DNA from: Sceloporus undulatus
Lineage: Eukaryota > Chordata > Lepidosauria > Squamata > Phrynosomatidae
NCBI RefSeq assembly: GCF_019175285.1
Contig: NC_056527.1
Coordinates: forward strand, 123,690,112-123,754,111
DNA length: 64,000 bases
Direction of reading: 5' to 3'
Part shown: positions 40,166 through 52,183 of the stretch, one piece after another
Layout: each line of letters starts with the position of its first letter
Position numbering within the stretch: position 1 is the first letter of the stretch
Program-made: the position numbers and the translations under genes
The notes under the pieces: model-generated
Seen by the model: the letters and a program-made list of their open reading frames with translations, nothing else
Told to the model about the DNA's origin: nothing
The model's database searches: none

Positions 40166-40375
40166 TTTGTTGTGTGCCTTCAAGTCATATTCTACTTAGG
40201 GCAACCCTAAGACGAACTTAGCATGGGGTTTTCTTGGCGAGGTTTGTTCTTGCCTTCCCCTGAGGATGAGAGCATGCAATTTGACCAAGGTTACTCAACG
40301 GGTTTCATGGCTGGAATTGAACCCTGGTCTCTAGAGTAGTAGTCCAGCACTCAAACCACTATGCCACACTGTCAT
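40166..40375 (-). repeat. Full-length tRNA-derived SINE, reversed
   Basis: Tail 'gttgtgtgccttcaagtcat', body 'catggggttttcttggcgag', head reversed as 'gtccagcactcaaaccacta'. Confidence 0.85.
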
Positions 40376-41119
40376 TTAGAAGATCAGAGGAGCAATGCAC
40401 TCACTTTGTCTCCCCTCCATTGCTACCTCTTTGAGAAATGTGTTGTTACCTGTGCAGTGCCCACCTGCCTGGATCAGTGTGGCAGTAAAGTAGAAACACT
40501 ACAGGTAGATCGAACAAAAGCGCTCCTCCTTTCCATCAGAAGTAGCTCACAATCCACCCGGCAAACACGGTGCAGGCGCACACTTCCCATCCCCTCACAT
40601 GTTCGCAAACCCTGGCAACCCTCTGTGCCATGTGGATCTGCACCCACTCACACAAGCCCTTCCGCCTCCTCTCTCGTTTCTCTAGATAATGCTCCTCACC
40701 CCTCCAGTTATGTTCTCTCTCTGCTGCACATGCAGGAACACTTGAATCTCCAGCTGCCATGGTTATGGATGCCTCCCTCCACAGTCACCCCCTTCCAGAA
40801 ATAAAATCCCTGCTATATACTAGATTCTCCAATTCCAAGGAGATGGTGCTGGAAGTAACTTCCACTGGTGTCCCTTGAAGGACGTCAACCAGTGCAGGCA
40901 ACATTTGGGGTGCTTCTGTCCCAGCTTGGAGACATTAAGAATGCAGTGAAGATCAATGGGAACAACCAAACTAGCACGCTTTAAGAACCCATCATGATTA
41001 AATCTTTACACTTGGGCTAACATCCCAAACATTTGTGGACAAGTTTTGGGTAAATTTCATAGTAAGAAATTAAAAGGATGACTTGGCACAGGGTTGATAA
41101 TACTATGATCATAATGGTG

Positions 41120-41157
<38 letters not shown>

Positions 41158-42419
41158 ACATATATAAAAAAAGTAATCACAGCAAAAGCTCTTCAAACAC
41201 CCTGAACAAGCGCTGAACATACTCAAACGGGAACATTCAGATATCAAACAGGAGAGACCGAATCTCCCAACATGCTCCTTCTCTATCCAAACAGATCTCA
41301 GGATCAAACTCGATATGACATTTGTCATGCAGTTCATGCTAAGCAAATAGTTGGTGCACATGGGTATTTGGACTTTTAATTCTTTGTCCTATCATGCTTC
41401 GGTTGCAGTGAAAGCGTGGGCGCACCAGCCATTCCTCTACTTTAGCCCTCACATTTTGGCCCTGCAATCCCTCCGCATTGTCTCTTCATTCCCGTTGGTT
41501 CTCATTGATTCTGGCTATATGCCTTTGCACATCCTTATGTTATGAAACGTACCTTGGTCCTCTTTATTTCAAGCACATCCAACTCCCCTGAAACCAAAGG
41601 AATGGACACATACTCAGCCTTGAGCAAAGGCAAAAGCACACACCTGCAGCTCTGTATAAGCACATGTACATCTCCAGAGCTGTGCGCATCCATGCTTTGA
41701 CACCCCTTTGCTATCACCCGATTCAAAAAAATACCATATACAATATGCATGCATTCCTTCCCACAGCCATATACTGACATTCCCCACTCTCAGCTGAGCA
41801 TGTACCTCTTTGCAGTTATGGCCACTAGCACATTCACATACATTAGGTACAAGTCACATGTAACGCTGTATGTACTCACAGGAGCATTCATTTGTACGCA
41901 CATACAGAACTTAGAAAAGATCTAAGCACTAGCCTACCTAGTTAAACTGAATTAATGAACTATTGTTAAGTATTTGAGGAGATCATTTGTTGCACTTGAT
42001 CTGAACTTTTTTCCCAGAGCAAAACCCAGATTTTTAAAAAGTATACCCAGTTTAGCATATGCCATCACTTGTACCCGAAACTCCCCTTCTCAGCCAGTGA
42101 GCTGACTGGATGAGTGAGGATTCGAATTCAGCTCTGCCAAAACCTTGTTCAACACACTAATCACAACACAACATTTCTATGAAGAAATACAGTACTTCTA
42201 AAACCTTAGTACCCAAACATATGCCATGTTAAAAATATATTGCAAAATGCATATGTCAGAATCTCTTGCAGATTGATCTGACTGTGTGCGCAAGAATGTT
42301 AGCGCACATTCTCACAATGCCTGCATGCAGAGCAGTGTACTCATAAGCTGCAACACTTTGTCACCTGCCATGGATCTGTGGTCATGCAAGCATGTGTACA
42401 GGTGCATGAATGGATCTGT
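40376..42419. other. Intronic stretch, no gene seen
   Basis: Mostly unique sequence with a (GT)n array at 41119-41153. Frames of up to 147 codons have no motifs. Confidence 0.4.
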
Positions 42420-42482
42420 TGTAGTTGCCGTGTGCCTTCAAGTCATTTCCAAGTTAGGGAAACCCTAAGGCAAATCTGCTTA
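42420..42482 (-). repeat. SINE tail fragment
   Basis: 'gccgtgtgccttcaagtcat' and 'aaccctaaggcaaatctgct'. Confidence 0.7.
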
Positions 42483-43297
42483 TGCCCCAAACCCATTTGT
42501 GCCCCTATCCATAGTCCATACTCATAAAAGCGTAAATGATACACCTGTTCAGGTGTACCCACACATGAATCAATGTAGATCCCAAGGAAAAGCAACAAAT
42601 CCAAGAACCATTGACTGCGTAGATAAATGTATCGACAAACAGCATCTTCTGCTGCATCTCTTTCCCCCCTCTGTCTCTTTCACTAATCCCTCCGCTCTTG
42701 AATTCTTTGTTCTACCCTTCCTTTGCAAGGACCCAGCCGACGCTGTTGGCATTCACCCGCACCCGCCACCCACCTAAAAAACTGCAGCAAGATGAGGAAG
42801 GTCATTCCTTTGGGGACAATGGGATTCAGCCGGACATTTCCAGCACCTTTCATTGAGCAGTTGGCACAGTGAGCAGGCAACCAAGTGGCAGGACTTGCAC
42901 ACTTTGCCCGTCCAGTTCCATGTTTGGACTAAATCTCTCCTACCCATCCTGCCACATGCGGGGATGGCTGTTGTTTTGGGGGGGGCAGCTATTTGCTGCA
43001 TTAGTGCCCCCCTTACTCCTCCAACCCTCTCCACCCAGAACCATCCTTGGGAAAGGTTTCCCTTCTGCAATCCCTTCTGCTACAAAGGGGAAAAATTTCC
43101 TTAGCCAGCCTGTCTAAGGCTGGCACCTTAAAAGCATCCTTGGCATTTCCTTTTGAAGTGAGGTCTGAGAAATGGGGGGATATAGCTACAATGGGAATCA
43201 TCAATGGGGGAAAGGAAACAAAAATGAAGGGGGGGGGGGGGAAACCATATATGTATATGTGTGTGCATATATATATTATGTACACACATATATATAG

Positions 43298-43515
43298 GGA
43301 ACCAGTGTGACACAGTGGTTTGAGCACTGCACTATGACTCTGGAGACCAGGGTTCGAATCCCAGCTCAGCCCTGGAAACCCACTGGGTGATCTTGGACAA
43401 GTCACACTCTCTCAGCCTCAGAGGATAGCAATGGCAAGCCCCCCTCTGAAGAAACGTGCCAAGAAAACCCCATGATAAGTTTGCCTTATAAGAAATGACA
43501 TGAAGGCATATACCA
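43298..43515 (+). repeat. Full-length tRNA-derived SINE
   Basis: Head 'ccagtgtgacacagtggttt', B-box 'gggttcgaatccc', body 'gccaagaaaaccccatgata'. It follows a G12-type run (43228-43241) and a TA-rich tract. Confidence 0.88.
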
Positions 43516-43980
43516 ACAATATACATATAAGAAGCTGTATGGGAGAAGAAATTAAAAAGCTGGCTTTTAAATATGATCGTAGCGACTTGTTTATATTTAT
43601 AGAATGAGATGGAAAATACGGATGGCGAAGGTATATAAAACAGTAGGGCAAACAAGCTGCAGGAAAATAATGTGTTTGCAGGGGAGATGAACCATGAATT
43701 TGTAGGAACAGAGATGGACTAAAGATAAAGAATGTGAAAAGAACAAGGGCTGAAGAAGTTAGGAACGGGAGAGGAAGGATGGTCCTGGATTTAGTTAAGG
43801 ATGGCACAAAGTTAATAAGTATGAGAAACGAAATTGTGAATATGTTTGTCAAGGTACACAAGGAAATCTGTTTGATGCTTAGCCGACTATATAGTGTGTG
43901 TGTATGTGTTTTTATTTGTCGTTCTATGTTGGGAATCTTAATAAAATATTTGTAAAAATAACAATAAAGTAAAGAGAACG
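43516..43980 (+). mobile_element. Possible L1-like 3' UTR
   Basis: A-rich plus strand with no clear frame, ending 'ttaataaaatatttgtaaaa' and 'acaataaagt', as in the 3' ends of L1-type LINEs. Assigned by composition and ending only. Confidence 0.35.
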
Positions 43981-44444
43981 ATGTTCCCGCAGACAGAATA
44001 AGTTGCCAATGGCTAAAAGTCCTTTGTAGAGAAGCAGGTTCAAAACTTAAGAAGAACTTCACCCTTTTCTCTTCCTTCCTGAATTGGGGCAAACCCTTGC
44101 GGAAGGAACCCTGGCATCATCCTTGCCAGCATTTGTGTTCATTATTATTATTTAGTTCCATTATTTTTCAGATTGTCCCATAACTAAGTTGTCTGGGCAT
44201 GTTTAAAATACTCAAAGGGAGCATTGCAGGGTTTAGCTCTTTGTCAGCCATCCACACAACAGCCCTGCAAGGTAGGTTAAGGCTGAGACATATAGTGACT
44301 GAAGGTCACCCACTGTGCAAGTGGGCATCTGGGTCTTCCCAAATCCCAATCCTTAGCCCTAGGCAACCCTTGAATCCCCATCCAAAGGCTAAAATGACAC
44401 CAAGTCGTGGGGCAGAAGGGAGGGAGCAAGCTGGACTAACTACT

Positions 44445-44668
44445 ACACAGCACTGTCTCTCTGTAGCGCTTTGAGTGTTGGATTCTGGAGACCAGGGTTC
44501 AAATCCCGGCTCAGCCATGTAAACCCAATGGGTGACCTTGAGCAAATCACACTCTCTCAGCCTCAGAGCATGGCAATGGCATGGCAAATCTGAACAAACC
44601 TTGCCAAGCAATTGGCTCTCCATGGGCCAGAAAGGACCCAAAGGCACACAACAACAACAGCAACAACC
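44445..44668 (+). repeat. tRNA-derived SINE
   Basis: 'gcgctttgagtgttggattc', 'agggttcaaatcccggctca', 'ctctctcagcctcagagcat' and an (ACA)n tail. The middle is partly deleted. Confidence 0.8.
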
Positions 44669-44710
44669 CACAACTCATGGAAACACAGTCAATTTTGTAA
44701 AGTTGGCAAG

Positions 44711-44766
44711 ATGATGATGATGATGATGATGATTTATCATTATTATTATTACTATTATTATTATTA
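44711..44766. repeat. (GAT)n / (ATT)n microsatellite
   Basis: Seven GAT units followed by ATT/ACT units, about 25 bases downstream of the proposed PHYHIP exon 1 donor. Confidence 0.9.
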
Positions 44767-44792
44767 TGAAAAAGGAACTTTTTCTGCCTTAC

Positions 44793-45230
44793 CTGGCTCC
44801 GCAGGAAGCCCCGGACCTCTGGGAAGTTAACGTGGTTGCGGTTGTGTTAGGATCGTGCCTTGGGTTCAGAAGCAGAGAGACCTGGAAGAGAGGGATCCGA
44901 AGGAGGAAGGAAGCTTGCAAAAACTGAGATACTATGTATATGTATATATGTATATCTATTGAAAGGGCGTCCTTAGAGCAGAAACTTGGCTGCAGCAGAA
45001 GGAGCCTTTTCCCCCCAGCTGCTAGATCCTGCAGCTGTTTCTTCCCATGCCAAGGAAGGAGGGAAGGAAAAAGAAGAGAAAAAGAAGGAATGGAAGCCAA
45101 GCAATCTCTCTCTCTCTCCACCTTGGGCTCCTCTTGGGAAAGGCAGGTTATGGAAGCAGAGAGCAGCCCAAAGAGGAGGGAGGCAGCATCACCATCAGCA
45201 GCATCATTATCATAGCATTATGGAGCAGCA
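44793..45230 (-). other. PHYHIP: Proposed PHYHIP non-coding exon 1
   Basis: On the minus strand a strong donor, GGAGCCAG followed by GTAAGG, lies at 44793/44792. The upstream 400 bases are GC-rich and purine-biased, unlike the intron. The 5' limit is approximate. Mammalian PHYHIP also begins with an untranslated exon, as I recall. There is no direct evidence of transcription. Confidence 0.5.
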
Positions 45231-45350
45231 TTAGAGGGAGGAAAGAGGAGGAGGAGAAAGCAGCATCCTGGCACCGCCCAGCCAATCAGAGCGCCCCCTG
45301 CCCAGCATCAGGTGAGCAGCCAATCAGGTCCAGGTTCTCCAATTGCATTG
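45231..45350 (-). promoter_or_regulatory. PHYHIP: Proposed PHYHIP core promoter, CCAAT and GC boxes
   Basis: CCAAT at 45282 and 45320, both as CCAATCAG, and CCAAT at 45339, plus a GC box (accgccca at 45273) within 80 bases. No TATA box. The first two spaced CCAATCAG words are NF-Y-like. Confidence 0.5.
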
Positions 45351-45449
45351 AGGCTCACCGCATGCCTTTGGAGCACTTCGTCCTGCCTGACTCTGCTGCA
45401 AAGGTGGAGCCAATGCAGAGGAGGCCCTGCAGGAGGACATGAAGCATCT

Positions 45450-45660
45450 GCTTCATCTATGGGTGAATTGTTTCTGCAGTGTGTTTTGGAGCCAAAGCGG
45501 TGCCAAAGTGGATCGTTTCTGCAGTGTGTTTTGGACCTAATATGGCATCAAACTGGGATGCTGGCATCTCCACCAAAAGCCCCAGGTGCCACTTTAGGTC
45601 CAAAACACACTGCAGAAATGGTCCAGTTTGACGCCACTTTAGGTCCATCCTGAACTGGCA
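45450..45660. repeat. Family M-derived rearranged repeat
   Basis: 'gaattgtttctgcagtgtgt' and 'ggatcgtttctgcagtgtgt' are tandem, and 'caaaacacactgcagaaatg' is the inverted counterpart. It consists mainly of MITE ends. Confidence 0.65.
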
Positions 45661-45734
45661 ACCCTAACCCATCATGACTAGTTATAGTCATTGCCTAGCT
45701 ATACAAATATGCCTCATCCATTTTTAAAGCCATC

Positions 45735-45852
45735 TAATGAATTCCAGGTGCTGTAGGCTATATTTTGGAGGAAGGAACTTGCAAAACCACCTCTGAGGAT
45801 TCCTTGCCTAGGAAAACCCTATGCAATTCACATTGGATGGCCACATCAGATA
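45735..45852 (+). repeat. 5S-derived SINE, 5' truncated
   Basis: Starts within the 5S part ('gaattccaggtgctgtagg') and continues through 'aggaaggaacttgcaaaacc'. Confidence 0.75.
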
Positions 45853-45887
45853 GCTAGAGAAACACTGTTCTAAACTCACCTATATTA

Positions 45888-45913
45888 TTGTTGTTGTTGT
45901 TGTTGTTGTTGTT
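45888..45913. repeat. (TTG)n microsatellite
   Basis: About eight TTG units. Confidence 0.9.
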
Positions 45914-46072
45914 AGATTTATTTGTCTCCGCATCCCAATGGGTGATGGTCTGTCTGATGTTTTTAGGTGATATAGAAAGGGGAAAAATCAAATATCTAAA
46001 GGGATTCCTTTTTTAAGGGCTTCCATAATTGAGTCCTACAACTGAAAACACTGCTACCAATGAATCTGTGGC

Positions 46073-46180
46073 CTGTTACAGACAGCCAAAATAAAGCTGC
46101 TTCGAGTCACAGTGGAGGTATGGTGTTTCAATGATGCGTGCATCCTAAGAGTCCAGAAGCCACACCCTGGCACCGTATTC
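46073..46180 (+). repeat. Single arm of the 'tgttacagacagcc' fold-back element
   Basis: 'cctgttacagacagccaaaa', 'aagctgcttcgagtcacagt' and 'gcatcctaagagtccagaag' match one arm of the palindromic element at 60568-60890. Confidence 0.8.
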
Positions 46181-46850
46181 CTAAAAGGGGATTGCAGTGT
46201 CCTATGGGCTTGGGATGAAATATTGAGAGTCCAGGTGGGTCACAGCAAACAGTATCATGACAATAAGCAGAGCAGAAAATAGGTCACCATTCCTTCCAGC
46301 TTTTCTCTGCTCCAAATTCTCGTGGGACGAAAAATACACCTCACTACAAAGAACCAAGCAAGGATCCAATGGGATCACATACCAGCGAAACAGACATTTT
46401 ATGGGCCATTTGCTACAGCAACAAGTTGAGGTTCACTGGAAACACAGCTTTTGGACATTCAAAGAGAGCTGGTGAATCTGGGGTTGGAAATGTGTGAAGA
46501 CAATTTCAGCACTTGTTTTGTGTCAAGAAAGTTATTGAATCAAAGAAAGTATCAATATATCCCACCCAGGCTGAAGCACACTTGCACACTAGTGTCTTCT
46601 TGAAGTGCCTTGGACTAAGCGATCAGCTGAACCAAGTTAGCCGCGCAAGCTGCATCTGAAAAAAAAGTGGGGTTTTGTGAGCAGCTGTTAAGACACTGCA
46701 AGTTCAGCTTTTACCTTAATAAATATTTCTAAGGTATTCTCCTTGCCCTTTAACGCAAAGAAGAGGGGGAAAACAATTGATTTTTAGGTATGGGCATTTA
46801 AGTTGAAAGCAAGGAAATCCTCAAAGATCAAGGTACCCAGTACACCAGTT
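46181..46850. other. Intergenic stretch, no gene seen
   Basis: No motif-bearing frame and no clear repeat. Confidence 0.4.
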
Positions 46851-47125
46851 ACCGTGAGATGGCCCCATGTAAATATTTGAAAGGATGTCATGTGAAGATG
46901 GAGCAAGTTTATTTTCTGCTGCTCCAGAATAAGACACAGAGCAATGAACGCAAACTAAAGGGGAGTAGATTCCTCCTTGACATTAGGAGGTACATCTTGA
47001 TAGTAAGAGCTGTTTACCAAGCTGGATGGCATTTGTCAAGGGTACTTTGAGTGTGTATTCCTGCATGGCAGAAAGAGGTTGGATGGATGACCCATGTGGT
47101 CTCTTCCAACTCTATGATTTATTGT
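46851..47125 (+). mobile_element. CR1-like LINE 3' end
   Basis: 'aatatttgaaaggatgtcat', 'ttctgctgctccagaataag', 'gtattcctgcatggcagaa' and the end 'cttccaactctatgattta' are those of the family at 61025-61652. Confidence 0.8.
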
Positions 47126-47126
47126 T

Positions 47127-47280
47127 ATTGTGACCTTGAAGGGTTTCTAACTCATGGTGGCCCAAGATGAACCTATCACATGTTTTGTGGGGCTGAGGTG
47201 TGTGATTCGCCAAAGACCATGCAGTGGGATTTCCATGTGGAGGAGGGATCAAACTCTGGTCTCGAGTCTACACCACATTG
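47127..47280 (-). repeat. Diverged SINE, reversed
   Basis: 'ttgtgaccttgaagggtttc', 'tcacatgttttgtggggctg' and 'gatcaaactctggtctcgag' match a diverged SINE of the same general build. Confidence 0.5.
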
Positions 47281-48234
47281 GGCCTTGAGGGAATGTTATC
47301 TGTCATAAATACAAAGTGCAAGCGAGAGGGAGCTATTCTTGCAGGTGATCAGTTTGATCCCCTAAAACTCAACAATTGTCAGCCATACATCTTCCCAGTT
47401 CTTTATTGCTAGATACCATCACCCACAATGGCCAACCAGGCCACTCCTGCAAAGTTCACAAGGTGACAATGAAAAAACACAACTCACACTAGAATTGGTC
47501 TTATCACTGTCTTTCCCAACAGCTGGTACTCAGGACTGAAGGTACAATGGTGGATTAAAAAAACCAGTGGATATGGAGGGTTGACTGTATAGCAACTTCT
47601 ATAAACCCCAGCTAGTCCCCATTGGTAACCATACCTCCATGAATTTTCCTACCCCTTCTAAAGCCATCAGACTCAACATCTTCTGATGTGAGATCCATAA
47701 GTTAATGTTGCACTGTGAGAAATACTTTTTGCCTGTCCTGAGCTTTTCCCACCCATCAGTCATGGGTGACTCCAGCTTCCGGTATTTTGAGAGAACAATA
47801 ATCTCCCTCCGCTTCTCTTCCTCTTGAAAACTTCGAAAGGATAAAACAGTAAGTCCCTTCCATTTTTATTTAGAGGCCATAGCCACCAGATGGAGCCTAA
47901 AGCTTTATCAGTAAGACTCGGCCTTATTGAAAGCGTGCTTGATTTCATATTGTTAATGCGAGGATTGTAGATAGTCGTTTATTGACTCATGTAATCCTAA
48001 CTGCTCCGAATTTAAAAACAACAGCCCAAACTGGTTCTTAGATACAGCTGAGTACAGATGAGGAACATTGATTCGCAAAATGTATAAATGATTAACAATG
48101 GAATGGAAGAAGCACATGCTAAAGCGTGTGTGATAAAATGGGCCAATGGTATTGTTTATTGTATCTCGGTCCGTGAGAGAAAATGTGGTCAATGGGAGTA
48201 ATATTTACATATGTTTTGATCCTAAATAAAGTTT

Positions 48235-48900
48235 TTATGAGGTGCTTTGGTGCTGAGATACTGGAGATGTAAAAGGGGTTGTAAGTTCTGCGGAAGTGTA
48301 AATAACCAGGAATGTTCTACCAATGTGTGGTGGACATGTGAAATGTGAAAAGGTTTTGGACTTGATTCATAGATGTGAGAACATACCTAAATTGAAACCT
48401 GAACTTTATTTTGGGACTGTTCGAATAAAACAGTGGAGATTAAGTATGGGGAATTACACAATATTGATCATGGCTGTGAAGGACAACAAACCCTGACGAG
48501 GAAGATAGATATTGGAATGTATGATTTAGCTGAGATGGATAAGTGACTCTCTAACTAGAGAGAAATCTCTGAGTAATTTAAATAAAGTTGGAAACCAGTC
48601 ATTGCTTCTTACAGCTAAAACAGGGAATGTTCAGTAGTTGGATTGAAGATTAGTAGATTAACCAGTAATAGAAACGTAAGGGATTGTGATGATAGAGGAA
48701 GTTTGATATCATATCATATACAAAACTAATTAGCTGAAAAGTTGGAGTCATTATTACCCCCTTTCCTTTTAGTAGCGTGTTTATATTTTAAATGTTTATC
48801 TAGTTGGGTAGGTATACATTTTTTTCTTTTTGTTGTTTTATGTAATTCATTATATGTAATTTTATTATGTATATAAAATTTCTCTTCCTAATATATTTTT
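48235..48900 (+). mobile_element. L1-clade LINE 3' end, decayed
   Basis: The translation at 48260-48350 gives the C-x2-C zinc-knuckle-like WRCKRGCKFC and VWWTCEM, typical of L1 ORF2 C termini (CWRC...WWTC). A DKLT-like stretch follows near 48535, then an AT-rich 3' UTR. Several stops and indels are present. Confidence 0.6.
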
Positions 48901-49645
48901 AAACATGTGCTCCATAGAAACCTCTGAAAAACCATTGTCTTACTTCCCCAGACACGATAAACAGTAACTGAATTAGAACTTTCTGCCATCGTACCTACAT
49001 GAAAACGCAGACTAGGGATGATGCAGGACTGCTCTCTGGCAAAGTCAGAGTGTTCATATATGCAAATACTCCTCTCAAATTAGTGATACTTTATTTTGTA
49101 CAATCCCACATTTTGCTCTACTTGACTTCCATGACTGGAGGAAGGGAGAGCAAAGCCCTGGGAACATACCATCCACAGCATTTTAATCCCCTTTGCTCCT
49201 GTGCAGTGTATGGCTGTAGCACTCCGGCTGAACAAAGCCCAGGGAAAGGGCTCATCTTCAGTTCTCGAGAGATTTGAATAGGGTAGATCTACCCCAGCCT
49301 CACAACTGTCACAGTGTGTACTGTTTTTGTTATGCTCCGTGGCAATATGAGCATTCTACAAATAAACGTTGCCTCTTAACAGACCAGTGAAGGTCAGTGC
49401 ACAAACTCTTGCTTCTACAGCTACTGGAACAGCCCCTAACTCTTGAGATTGAGCACTGCCAGAGTCACAAAGTCCCTTCCGCTATGCATGATTGATCTTG
49501 TCTAGGAGAGTCTTCCTTGGAACACTCTGAATCATTTCTAAGGAACAAGGCACTTCTGGACAGCCCACATCCCACTGTATATAATAAATCTCCAGGAACG
49601 TTCAGCAAGTTTGCCACAGGACTTTGCCACAGGCCATTCTTCTCT

Positions 49646-49763
49646 CTATCGTGCTTGGTTCCAGCAGGGATCAAAATCTGGTGCACAGACCGCTTGTGCT
49701 TCACATGGCCCAGGACAATCATTCGCCACTTCTGTTGTCGCCAATGCCCACTGATACCAGTTC
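49646..49763 (-). CDS. POLR3D: POLR3D last exon
   Basis: Acceptor 'tttatcttggaag'. ELVSVGIGDNRSGE is followed one base out of frame by MIVLGHVKHK and then the C-terminal tail to a TAG at 49648-49646. The tail needs further one-base differences to match human DFESLLDHKHR. Confidence 0.85.
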
Positions 49764-50150
49764 CTTCCAAGATAAAGAAAGGTTGTGTTGTCTACCAAAT
49801 CCTATTCAAAGCTGTGCATAAATAACATGACTGGTCAAAGATACTTTGTGTAGCGTCATTGTCCCAGCAAGCAGGAGGCAGCCACCAGGCAATGCTTTGA
49901 GTACCACAAAATAATGGGGGCAATTAAAGGGTCAAATGTCCTGCTTAAAGTAACTTGTGAGAACAGCCCTGCGGACCAGCCAACAGTGGAGAGCCAGCAG
50001 CTCCTGGGGAAGGCCACGAAAGAACAACAGCCCTTCCAACGCCTAAAAATGGGAGGTGGGGTCTTCTTTTATCATTAGCTAGAAAAATGGACTTTGAAGA
50101 AATTGATTATTATTTGATCAATAAAGAATGTTTTCTGAGCAGCACCATAC

Positions 50151-50296
50151 CTGGAGGAAGGGCAGGGGTCCCCTGGTCACATCCAGAGTGATTCTGCCTA
50201 GAACAAGTTGCACCTTCCACTGATTTGCGATCAGCAGGTTCCAACCTGCCCTTAGACAGGCCCCCTAAGGTACAGATGTTTCTGCCTCCTTGTTTT
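50151..50296 (-). CDS. POLR3D: POLR3D exon encoding the RPC4 C-terminal core
   Basis: Acceptor 'catgatttcag', donor GTATGG. NICTLGGLSKG and VQLVLGRITLDVT pieces match ENACTLADLTEG and VQLLLGKVTLDVT in human. At least one frame shift lies between them. Confidence 0.82.
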
Positions 50297-50879
50297 CTGA
50301 AATCATGCAAGGTTACAAGCAGTTTATAATCTTTGTAGGTACCAATTTTACAGTATTTAGTAGCTCTCCTTGGGCCCACCACGTCTGAGAGCCCATGTAA
50401 AGAGTACTCTCAGTGTCTCTGCCTTGCTGGCATATGGCCAAAGTTGAGCTGTGCTCATCTGTGTTCAAGAAGTATATAAAACCAAAATTGCCCTGAACAA
50501 GACAAGCAGCTCCTGCAAAGACTAGTATGAGATGAAATCAGCAACCTTGACCTTGTTTTCATTTACATTTTATTCGTACCTGCTGGGCACAGGCTGGGGC
50601 AAGAAGCAAACGCACGGTAAAAGTCATTACCACCACAGAAAAATCGAGCAAGCGCCCTGCCTACTGATGTGCCTCAAAACATTCTCTAAGTGTGTATCTC
50701 TTAAAACCATAAGGTCTACACTTTTAAAGTGTAGTGCAAGAAGGAAGTTGTGCAGCCTGCACTACTACTGTGGGCATTTCTCCTGCCCTCTTGCATTTCT
50801 ACTCATGGTGCTAAGATTAGGAACATGTGCCATTAAACTCCATATCCTGTATGACATCTACTCCATATGAGTATCCATC

Positions 50880-51123
50880 CTGGTTTTCCTGGCCTTATTC
50901 AACATCATTGCCCATCCTCATTCTGCACCTCGTCTGATGTTTGGAGTCCTGGGTGGATGGGCCCCAGTGTAGGTATCTGGCAGCGCAGAGAAAGAGGAAC
51001 TCATCCTCCTTGCAGAGACTAAACCTTGCAGCAGCTCTGCCACGACACATCCTGAGGGAAGGAGGAGGTGCCTTTGCAGAGTTGCTCTGAGGCAGGTGGT
51101 GGTTCTTCTTCATCGGGGCTCCT
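50880..51123 (-). CDS. POLR3D: POLR3D exon encoding EEPDEEE...FSLCKEDEFLFLC...DTY
   Basis: Corresponds to the vertebrate KEEP...DVSVAELLRELSLTKEEELLFLQLPD stretch. Several frame changes are seen. The 3' boundary is approximate because no clean donor was identified. Confidence 0.75.
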
Positions 51124-52022
51124 CTTTCACAGAATAAGGCCCAAGGGAGGCAGATTATAGAACTGCAGATTAGCTGTCCCCTTCCCAAAACAAATCTCTC
51201 AGCTTCCTAAAGCCACGTACAACAAAATGAGATTCCAGCATTCCTCCAGCCATTTCCAGTTACTTCAGATACAAGCTGCTATAGAGTAAACAATGATTCT
51301 AATATTGACATGAACAGCCTCCAGATGAAACAAGGTTCTCTGGGCCAGAGACGCTAGAAAATTAGTCCAGTACTCCATTTGCAACTGTGGTGAGCAGATG
51401 GAAGGCAAAAACAGACAGAAGCCCTATCGTTTATCCCAATGTTCAAAGCATCTACTTTTTCTGACATGGAAATTCTAGGCAATCCTCAATGATTATGAGC
51501 TTTAAAAAGCCATTTGCCCAGCAGCCGCCACAGCATTAGCAGGTCTACTGCTGTCTGTCCGCTATCTATTCTGAATCTCTTGCCTATTACTACAGCAAGG
51601 TAGGTAAGTATGGTCCAAGGCCATTTCTGTGATCTCCAAGGCTAACTCAGTATTGGGGGCCTAGGGTGGAAAAAGCTCCCAGGTGGCTGATAGCAATTCA
51701 CAACATTTGGGGGATTTCGAGGAGACCACTCACAGCAAAAAGCCCATGCATCACTTCAGGACATTGTTGCTAGTTCATGGGAAAAAAAAAACATAAACAT
51801 CTGAACCTCTCAGCCCAATCTCACCCTCCAGGTGATTTCCCTACTCTTAGTTAAGGCTTGCCTAGTGAGCTGGTACTTGAAGATCCTTTAATAGGGTCCA
51901 GGAAATATTATGTTCTTTTGTCTTAGTAGATCTGGGAAGGCTGCAATTTTACACAGATGGAATGGAACCCCACAAGGCTCTCTCCATAAATCCTTGCCTT
52001 CTGGCTGATTCAAGCGACCTAC

Positions 52023-52183
52023 CTTTCACTGAAGAGAGATCTACCTCCATCTCCTCCCCTTAGGGCTGGAGTGCAAAGGCTTGACATCCTCTTGATCATC
52101 CTCTTTGAAAAGCCAGCCTGAATGAGCCAGAGGCAGTGCACCAGGCTTGTTCGAATGTCATTTCAAGCCTGGGTCATCAAGAA
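52023..52183 (-). CDS. POLR3D: POLR3D exon encoding LDDPGLK...LAHSGWLFKE...EVDLSSVK
   Basis: Acceptor 'cttctgtctccag', donor GTAGGT. The pieces LDDPGL and LPLAHSGWLFKEDD lie in frames separated by several one-base differences in homopolymers. Confidence 0.82.

Noticed and set aside
41119-41153. (GT)n array as a regulatory feature
   Set aside because: Ordinary dinucleotide microsatellite with nothing around it to suggest a role.
43298-43370. tRNA gene
   Set aside because: B-box-like words belong to the repeated SINE head; no intact cloverleaf is maintained.
43418-44092. 224-codon minus-strand frame
   Set aside because: Low-complexity hydrophobic translation antisense to an A-rich LINE-like 3' UTR and a SINE; no motif or splice context.
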